A stretch of DNA of 64,000 nucleotides from Bacteroidota bacterium (GTDB lineage Bacteria; Bacteroidota; Bacteroidia; B-17B0; Aurantibacillaceae): assembly GCA_030684395.1 (NCBI GenBank), contig JAUXTT010000017.1, forward strand, positions 248,001-312,000, in the 5' to 3' direction. Below are positions 57,539-64,000 of the stretch, piece by piece. Each line of letters opens with the position of its first letter. The first letter of the stretch is position 1. A program made the translations under genes and the position numbers. A model generated the notes under the pieces. The model had not been told where the DNA came from and searched no databases. It saw nothing but the letters and a program-made list of their open reading frames with translations.

Positions 57539-58975
57539 CTAAACTTCTTGCTTTTTAAAACGCTTAAAGAATTTTACAATGGGCTGCACGTAAACACCCA
57601 TATCAAATAAGGCGGAATCCTTCGCTGCTTTATAGGATAACCAAATTCCAAACGGCAAAAACAAGAGCGGACCAACCCACATTGCAAGCGCCGGATCCAT
57701 CTTGCCTTCCAATGCCATTTTTTCACAAGTAATACTGATAACATGGTAGATCAAAAACAAAATCACCGAAATAACAACAGGCATTCCCAAGCCCCCTTTA
57801 CGTACAATAGCTCCAAGCGGAGCGCCGACAAAAAATAAGACAAGGCAAGCAAACGATAAAGTAAATTTTTTATGCCAGTTTACTTCAAATTTGGCTTTGT
57901 CTTTTATGTCATCTTCTTCTTCCGACATTTTTCCCTCCAAAAAAGCCTGCGAGCTCTTTGCAGCATTCCAGGCGTTATCAATCAACTGTATTCTTTCGGC
58001 CTGATTTCTTGATTCTACATATTGCTTAATACTCACATCAAATTTGTTTAATGAATCATTTTTTTTAGAATTGGCAATTGCTTTGGCATTAAAGTACTTC
58101 TCAAAATTCTCTTTTGTGTTTTGTATCCGTTGCTCTCTCTCAACCCTAATGGTATCAATATAATCATCCAACTGAGAAACATTCATCATCTCGGCATTAT
58201 TCCTAAATAACTCTTCATCTGTGCGTTTCATTTGAAAGCCACTAAGATCAAAGGTTACTATTTGTTTTTGAAAAGAAGCCGAAAGCATAGGCCTGCCTTG
58301 CACGTCACTATTATCATTCAACATTTGCTGATAGCGGTTCCCATTGTACAAGGTCATCACCATTGCATTTTTATCTCCGCTGGTTTGCAGTTTACCTGAG
58401 TCAGCATACATCTGAATGGTATTACCTCTTTTATCCTGATGATCGTAAATAAGAATATTACGAATTGTTTGCCCGTCATTTTCCTTTTTTCCAACCCGGA
58501 TACTGTATCCTTCTATCCCATTATAAAACACAGACTCTTTGATATTAAGTGTTGGCTTTGCTCCTCTCACATCATACAACATGGATGATTGTTTTAGATG
58601 AATATAAGGCATGGTGTAATTACTGAAAGAAAAACAAAACACTGCCAGAAACAAAATGAAGAGTAATATCGGGCGCATAATACGAAGCAAGGACAAGCCA
58701 GACGACTTCATTGCTGCAAGCTCATAATTTTCTCCAAGGTTCCCAAAGGTCATGATAGCCGAAAGCAACACCGCTAAAGGCATGGAGCTTGGAATGAACA
58801 TTAAAAAAGTAAAGGAAAACATTTTTACCAGTGTTATCGAATCAATTCCTTTTCCTGCAATTTCATCGATGTAGGTAAATACAAATACCATAAAAAAAAC
58901 AAACACTGCAATAAACAGTGTACCCAAAAAGGGTGGGATGTACTTTTTAATGAGGTATAAATAGAGGGTTTTCAA
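57539..58975 (-). CDS. LptF/LptG family LPS export permease
   Basis: MKTLYLYLIKKYIPPFLGTLFIAVFVFFMVFVFTYIDEIAGKGI...FIPSSMPLAVLLSAIMTFGNLGENYELAAMKSSGLSLLRIMRPI and C-term APLGAIVRKGGLGMPVVISVILFLIYHVI; TTG start. Confidence 0.92.
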   Translation of the reverse strand: MKTLYLYLIKKYIPPFLGTLFIAVFVFFMVFVFTYIDEIAGKGIDSITLVKMFSFTFLMFIPSSMPLAVLLSAIMTFGNLGENYELAAMKSSGLSLLRIMRPILLFILFLAVFCFSFSNYTMPYIHLKQSSMLYDVRGAKPTLNIKESVFYNGIEGYSIRVGKKENDGQTIRNILIYDHQDKRGNTIQMYADSGKLQTSGDKNAMVMTLYNGNRYQQMLNDNSDVQGRPMLSASFQKQIVTFDLSGFQMKRTDEELFRNNAEMMNVSQLDDYIDTIRVEREQRIQNTKENFEKYFNAKAIANSKKNDSLNKFDVSIKQYVESRNQAERIQLIDNAWNAAKSSQAFLEGKMSEEEDDIKDKAKFEVNWHKKFTLSFACLVLFFVGAPLGAIVRKGGLGMPVVISVILFLIYHVISITCEKMALEGKMDPALAMWVGPLLFLPFGIWLSYKAAKDSALFDMGVYVQPIVKFFKRFKKQEV

Positions 58976-58981
58976 GCGTTA

Positions 58982-58989
58982 CAAAAATA
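58982..58989 (-). promoter_or_regulatory. Candidate -7 element TATTTTTG, 6 nt upstream of the LptF/G TTG start
   Basis: TAnnTTTG match on minus strand. Confidence 0.35.
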
Positions 58990-59064
58990 GCAATTTATCC
59001 AAGTACTTCATTACTCTTTGTATGGCTTAACATTGTTTGGATTTTTCAAAATGCGGGGCAGGGT

Positions 59065-60450
59065 TTATCTATACAACCAGTCCTCGGGATTCAGGATCTT
59101 TTGCCCTTTCCAGATCTGCAGGTTCATAACGGTCCTGTTCTCATCATCATTAAATGTAACAATTCCTATGCTTTGTTTTATTGTGATCTTATCGCCTTGT
59201 TTAACGCTCACATCTTCCAGATTAGTATATACACTCAGATATTCGCCGTGCCTGATAATCACAACCTTTCCTGAGCCCGGAACATTAACTACTCCGGTTA
59301 CTTCTCCCGCAAACAATGATCTGCAGACCGATGATTTAGTAGTTGAAATATCTACTCCATTATTATTTACAACAAAGCCTTTGATACTGGCATGTTCATG
59401 TTGGCCAAATCCATCGGTTATTACGCCCTTTAATACGGGCCATGGCAATTTCCCTTTATTAGATGCAAAGTCAGCTGAAAGTTCTTCCGCTTCTTTTGTA
59501 AGCTCTAACGTAACAGGTTTGTTTGTATTATCCTCAGGACTTTTCGGATCATCCTTCACATCATCCTTTTTTACAATAACATTATTTTTGTTCTTGTTTT
59601 TTGCCTCTTTGGTCTTTTTAGCCAACTCTTCTTTTTTCTTTTTAGCTTTGGCCTTTGCAATAGCATCCTGATTGGCTTTCTCCTGTTGACGTTTTATTTC
59701 ATCATTGATCAATTTCTTAATAGCTGCTGTTAGTGCCTCGCTATCCTTTTTCTTCTTCTCCAATTCTTCCTTCAATTGCTTTTCCTTGTCCTGCAACTGT
59801 GCTAACATTCCTTCCTGCTCTGTTTTTTCTTTCGCAAGATTTAGCTTTTCTTGCTCTTCACCTGTCAGTAATTGCTTTTTCTCGTTCTTTTTTTCTTCCA
59901 GTTCCGCGATCTTTTGTGTAATCTCGGTTTGCGTGCTCACAATAGTAGTTGCCTGCTTGCGTCGATACTCATTATACTGTTGAATGTATTTTAATCGTTG
60001 ATAAGCCTGGTTAAAATCTCCGGCAGCAAACATGAACATAAGTTTATTATACGAATCTTTATTTCTGTAACCGTAATAAATCATACGGGCATATTCCTGT
60101 TTCAGTTTTGCAAGATTCATTTTTAATCCGTCAACTTCTTTTTGATTTGAATTGATCTGCGAATTAATCTGTTTTATCTCTCCGCTGATAGTAGCAATAA
60201 GCTCTTGCCGGATGCTGATCTTGGTATTAAGAATGGCTACTTCTCCCATCGACTTTTTCTTGCTGTTCTTTGTTTCATGCAACAATTCGTTGATGGTATT
60301 GATCTCTTGTTTTAGTTTGTTTTTTTTGTTCTCTAATTCCTTTTTATTTTGCTTGCCTTGTGCAAAAGTACTATCCGCACTCGCAAGAACAAGCAAAAGA
60401 ACCAATCCAAAAATGGGACGGCTATTTTTTATTGATCTGAATAGGCTCAT
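59065..60450 (-). CDS. EnvC-like murein hydrolase activator (coiled coil + degenerate LytM/M23)
   Basis: Long coiled coil and KLPWPVLKGVITDGFGQHEHASIKGFVVNNNGVDI...AGEVTGVVNVPGSGKVVIIRHGEYLSVYTNLEDVSVKQGDKI. Confidence 0.9.
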   Translation of the reverse strand: MSLFRSIKNSRPIFGLVLLLVLASADSTFAQGKQNKKELENKKNKLKQEINTINELLHETKNSKKKSMGEVAILNTKISIRQELIATISGEIKQINSQINSNQKEVDGLKMNLAKLKQEYARMIYYGYRNKDSYNKLMFMFAAGDFNQAYQRLKYIQQYNEYRRKQATTIVSTQTEITQKIAELEEKKNEKKQLLTGEEQEKLNLAKEKTEQEGMLAQLQDKEKQLKEELEKKKKDSEALTAAIKKLINDEIKRQQEKANQDAIAKAKAKKKKEELAKKTKEAKNKNKNNVIVKKDDVKDDPKSPEDNTNKPVTLELTKEAEELSADFASNKGKLPWPVLKGVITDGFGQHEHASIKGFVVNNNGVDISTTKSSVCRSLFAGEVTGVVNVPGSGKVVIIRHGEYLSVYTNLEDVSVKQGDKITIKQSIGIVTFNDDENRTVMNLQIWKGQKILNPEDWLYR

Positions 60451-61324
60451 AGCTGGCAGGTATTTTGAACGGAAAAGTTTGAACTTCGTTCAGGGTTATT
60501 CTGTTATAACGTATGTCTGCTTTAATTATTTTCTCAGAAGTAATACTATAAACAAGTTTAAAAGGCGCCAGGTAATTATCTACCTGCTTAAATTCGTCGT
60601 AACAGGCATTAAACTTACGGTTGGTTTTAACATCTTCAAACTCCAACATTACAATTTTATAGGTAAGCGGGCTTAACCACATGGTTTGATAGTTTTCTTC
60701 AGGCTGAATTTGCCCACTATTGATCCGTTTTGCGGTGCGTTTTTTTACAGTGCTCAAAAAATAATTACAGTTCGCTTTGTCTTTTCCGGGTTTAAGACGT
60801 GTAGAATCTGAATAAAAAGCGGCACTATTTCCAAACAATAAAGCCTGTATCATATCGTAATCCAGGTCGGCTTGCAACAACTCATTGATATAGGTAAAAT
60901 CACCAACAAAATATTCTTTTGTAGTTAATCCCATCATAATCTTTACGCTGTCTTTGGTTATTAATGCTCTGGCTGCGTCTATTCCCAATTTCGAAATGGA
61001 CATCCAAATCACGCTATCTTTTCTACAACGTACGCTTACATTAAACGAATGATCTTCATTATCCAAAGTAAGTTCACAATTAAATTTTGCTGTTGCATAT
61101 GTAAAATCCAGCTCATTTTCCTGAATATGCTTAGCCAATACTTTACCACTTTTAAAATCGAGTTTGCACTTATCACTTGCGGTACTATCCGGAGCCACTA
61201 CAACCGGCGTGTCTTGCTTTTGCACTTTCTTTTTCCCTTTACAAGCAACAAAGAAAATAGTAAGCGCAATTATCCCAATACACTTCACGGTACATGAAAA
61301 CCTATTCATATAATTTTCCTTCAT
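60422..61324 (-). CDS. DUF4292 family lipoprotein
   Basis: Lipobox-like IALTIFFVACKGKKK; SVRCRKDSVIWMSISKLGIDAARALITKDSVKIM typical of DUF4292; overlaps neighbouring CDSs. Confidence 0.85.
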   Translation of the reverse strand: MKENYMNRFSCTVKCIGIIALTIFFVACKGKKKVQKQDTPVVVAPDSTASDKCKLDFKSGKVLAKHIQENELDFTYATAKFNCELTLDNEDHSFNVSVRCRKDSVIWMSISKLGIDAARALITKDSVKIMMGLTTKEYFVGDFTYINELLQADLDYDMIQALLFGNSAAFYSDSTRLKPGKDKANCNYFLSTVKKRTAKRINSGQIQPEENYQTMWLSPLTYKIVMLEFEDVKTNRKFNACYDEFKQVDNYLAPFKLVYSITSEKIIKADIRYNRITLNEVQTFPFKIPASYEPIQINKK

Positions 61325-63059
61325 TAATTTTTTTATTCAGCAACTCAGAGTTTCCTCCTTTTTCCTTTGCTTTTTTCCAGTATTCCAATGCCTTTGCGGT
61401 ATCATTTAATTTATACATCACATCACCATAATGTTCTAATATAGCAGAGCGCGAATCAGCACCTTTTGCAAGTGCCTTATCTAACCATTCTTTTGCCTCC
61501 ATGTACTTACCTTGTTGGTACAGAATCCACGCATAAGTGTCGATATATGAAATACTGTTTGGTTGAATTTCCAATGTACGCCCTGATAAATGTTCAGCTC
61601 TCTCCAGCTTTTCCTTCCTCAGGGAAAGATAATAAGCGTAATTATTCATCATCGTCGCATCATTCGGATCCAACAGTAAAGCATCTTCAAAAGCTTTATC
61701 CGATTTTTCGTACTGCTTATCTGCATTGTATGCTTCGGCAAGATTTGCTAAAAAAAGTAATTGAAGTGGTGCATTATCATAAACAAACTCTTGTCCATCC
61801 AGAAAGGATTGAATAGCAGTTTTGTAATCCTTCGTTTTTGAGTTTGCCAATCCATTAAAAAAGTAAGAGGAAGGCTGATTGGGAAAAAGATCGATTGCCT
61901 CCAAACTGTGTATTTTTAATGCAGCGTAATCATTCAGGTCCTGATCACAGATCATCAGCTGATTCCAAATCGGGAATTTACTTTTATCGTTTTCCAATAC
62001 TTTTTCAAATGACTCTTTTGCTTCCTTGTATTTTTTGTCGCGATATAAAAAATCACCGTTCACACTCCATGCCCTTTCATCTTTTGGATGTGCTTTTATC
62101 ATAATGTCTAATAATTCATATGCTTCGGGTTTGTATTTTGGATAAACTTCCGTCATTTCATAATATGAAACCATGATCTTGACTTTATTCTCCACATCCA
62201 GTTCTTCACTTTTAAAGGCAGTTTTTACCTCCATAAAAAAGAGGCTGTCTTGTTTTTGTCGCCTGTAATAATCAGCCAAGGCAAGATGAATGTATGGATT
62301 GTTTGGCTCTGTCTTTAAAATTTCATTATAGGTAGAAAGCGCTTTTTCGGGCTGTCCGCTATCCTGATAAATCTCTGCTAAAAAACTATAATACTGAGGC
62401 TCTTCAGGAAAATCTTTAATAAGCTCTTTCAATGCAATTTCTGCTTCCCCGTATTTTTTTTGCTGGCGATAGATATTAATCCGCTTTATAGCAATTTCCT
62501 CGTCCCTTCCGAAGATTTTCTCATAGTCTTGTAAAGTCTTTGCTGCTTTATCCGGCTTATTTGCAAAAAGATATTCTTCTGCTAATCCTTGATAATATTC
62601 TGGTTTGGCGGGGCTATTCTTTATCAGTTTTTCATAAACCATTGCTGCCTCATTGAATTGACGTTTGTTATGCAAACATTCTACATACAATAACTGGAAC
62701 CAGGGATTTTTCGGATCAGTAGTCGCTGCTTCTTTTGCGTATTTCAGAGCCTCGTCGTATAAACCGGTGAACTTATAAAGATTGGCTATTTCATATTTCG
62801 CAGGTGCACTGGTGGGATCAATTTTAAGGCATTCTTTAAAAATATTTTCCGCAATTTCAATATTGCCCTTCATCTTTTCCTTGCAACCATTATAAAAAGC
62901 TGATTGAAACTTTACCCTATCCGCTTCTGAAAGACCTTTTCCCTTGTCTGCAAAAGTTGTGGTTGTTTGAGATGATGAAGATTGTTTTGATTTGCAGGCA
63001 AAGCCCAACAATATCAAACCGGTTGAAAGTATAAGTAAATATGTTGTTTTCGCCTTCAT
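61302..63059 (-). CDS. TPR-repeat lipoprotein
   Basis: Lipobox LILLGFACKSKQ; many TPR motifs (A.YE..L...P..P.Y...LAE.Y). Confidence 0.88.
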   Translation of the reverse strand: MKAKTTYLLILSTGLILLGFACKSKQSSSSQTTTTFADKGKGLSEADRVKFQSAFYNGCKEKMKGNIEIAENIFKECLKIDPTSAPAKYEIANLYKFTGLYDEALKYAKEAATTDPKNPWFQLLYVECLHNKRQFNEAAMVYEKLIKNSPAKPEYYQGLAEEYLFANKPDKAAKTLQDYEKIFGRDEEIAIKRINIYRQQKKYGEAEIALKELIKDFPEEPQYYSFLAEIYQDSGQPEKALSTYNEILKTEPNNPYIHLALADYYRRQKQDSLFFMEVKTAFKSEELDVENKVKIMVSYYEMTEVYPKYKPEAYELLDIMIKAHPKDERAWSVNGDFLYRDKKYKEAKESFEKVLENDKSKFPIWNQLMICDQDLNDYAALKIHSLEAIDLFPNQPSSYFFNGLANSKTKDYKTAIQSFLDGQEFVYDNAPLQLLFLANLAEAYNADKQYEKSDKAFEDALLLDPNDATMMNNYAYYLSLRKEKLERAEHLSGRTLEIQPNSISYIDTYAWILYQQGKYMEAKEWLDKALAKGADSRSAILEHYGDVMYKLNDTAKALEYWKKAKEKGGNSELLNKKINEGKLYE

Positions 63060-63092
63060 GTGTTTGCGAAGGCTGCGTTGCCAATGCTGCCT

Positions 63093-64000
63093 TTAGCTGT
63101 AAATGTTGTAATCACCAACGCTCAGATCCAAAGCTTTGCTTCTGATCTCTGCATGGTTACCTACCATTGAATTAACAATATTAGCCGAAATCAGCTTCGC
63201 ATTTGTTTGAACAATGGAGTTTCTGATAACAGAGTTTTCAACAATTGTGCCCTTACCCAAAGATACGTGAGGACCAACTATAGAATTAACGATTTTTACA
63301 TTTTCCCCGATATAACAAGGTTCAATAATAACTGAATTCTCCATTGTTGCCGAAGATGATTTTTGTGATGGCCTTCCTTTATCAAACTCCAAAATACGCT
63401 GATTAGTATAAACAGTGGCATCTTTATTTCCACAATCTAACCACTCGGTAACTTTGCCCGGAACAAACTTGGTTCCTTTGGCTTTCATGTTTTCTAAAGC
63501 ATTTGTTAATTGATATTCGCCTTTTTCTTTGATGTCGTTATCCAATAAATATTTTAATTCGCTTTTCAGATAATCTCCATCTTTGAAGTAATAAATTCCA
63601 ATGATGGCCAAGTCACTAACAAAATGTTCCGGTTTTTCAACGAAGTCGGTAATAATTCCATCTTTATCAACTTTTACAACTCCAAACTGGCGTGGATCTT
63701 CAATTTTTTGAACCCAGATCACGCCTTCCTGGTTAGTATCCATAGTGAAATCGGCTTTGAACAATGTATCTGCAAAAGCAACAACTGTTTTTCCGGCAAT
63801 TGATTTTTCAGCACACATGATAGCATGAGCCGTACCTAAAGCAAGATCCTGATAATAAATACTTCCTTTGGCTCCCTCCGTTCTAGCAATAGCCAGAAGA
63901 TCTGCTTCCACTTCTTTCCCAAATGTTGGCCCAATAATGAAGGCGATCTCATCAACCTTCTCACCACAAACTTTGGTAATATCTTCAACTAAACGCTGTA
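63093..64000 (-). CDS. Sugar-1-phosphate nucleotidyltransferase with left-handed beta-helix C-terminus (5' end outside the window)
   Basis: YYQDLALGTAHAIMCAEKSI, VAFADTLFKADF, GVVKVDKDGIITDFVEKPE; frame stays open upstream of track start 63911 (QRLVEDITKVCGEKVDEIAFIIGPTFGKEVEAD) to the window edge. Confidence 0.87.
   Translation of the reverse strand, partial: QRLVEDITKVCGEKVDEIAFIIGPTFGKEVEADLLAIARTEGAKGSIYYQDLALGTAHAIMCAEKSIAGKTVVAFADTLFKADFTMDTNQEGVIWVQKIEDPRQFGVVKVDKDGIITDFVEKPEHFVSDLAIIGIYYFKDGDYLKSELKYLLDNDIKEKGEYQLTNALENMKAKGTKFVPGKVTEWLDCGNKDATVYTNQRILEFDKGRPSQKSSSATMENSVIIEPCYIGENVKIVNSIVGPHVSLGKGTIVENSVIRNSIVQTNAKLISANIVNSMVGNHAEIRSKALDLSVGDYNIYS

Noticed and set aside
1-64000. Search for tRNA/rRNA genes, attachment sites, transposases or phage genes
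   Set aside because: None recognised by eye; a covariance-model scan would be needed to exclude small RNAs.

Overview
The window is a gene-dense, AT-rich chromosomal segment from a Bacteroidota (Flavobacteriia/Sphingobacteriia-like) genome. Lineage evidence: type IX secretion (T9SS) C-terminal domains, TAnnTTTG-type -7 promoter elements, a LytS/LytTR two-component pair with a TPR sensor, DUF4292, and a bacterial GGGP synthase. About 35 credible CDSs are supported. No rRNA, tRNA, CRISPR array or intact transposon was recognised. The dominant feature is two giant minus-strand genes (3183 aa, 24629-34180; 4145 aa, 34831-47268). They encode SprB-repeat surface proteins with gliding-motility/T9SS type B C-termini, each immediately preceded by a small secreted-protein gene. 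Read unit by unit, the two stalks are collinear. The longer one appears to differ by two extra copies of a 6-unit (about 1.4 kb) block, while the N-terminal heads are unrelated. Other T9SS cargo: a PKD-repeat type B protein, a DUF3494 ice-binding-like protein, an M14 carboxypeptidase and a 535-aa protein. Also noted: a 48-codon glycosyltransferase remnant coupled by ATGA overlap to a sensor kinase gene, several TAnnTTTG boxes 4-7 nt upstream of start codons (possible leaderless transcripts), a Tyr/Asn/Gly-rich lipoprotein, and small intergenic palindromic or inverted-repeat elements. All assignments come from reading the sequence and family knowledge; no database search was run.
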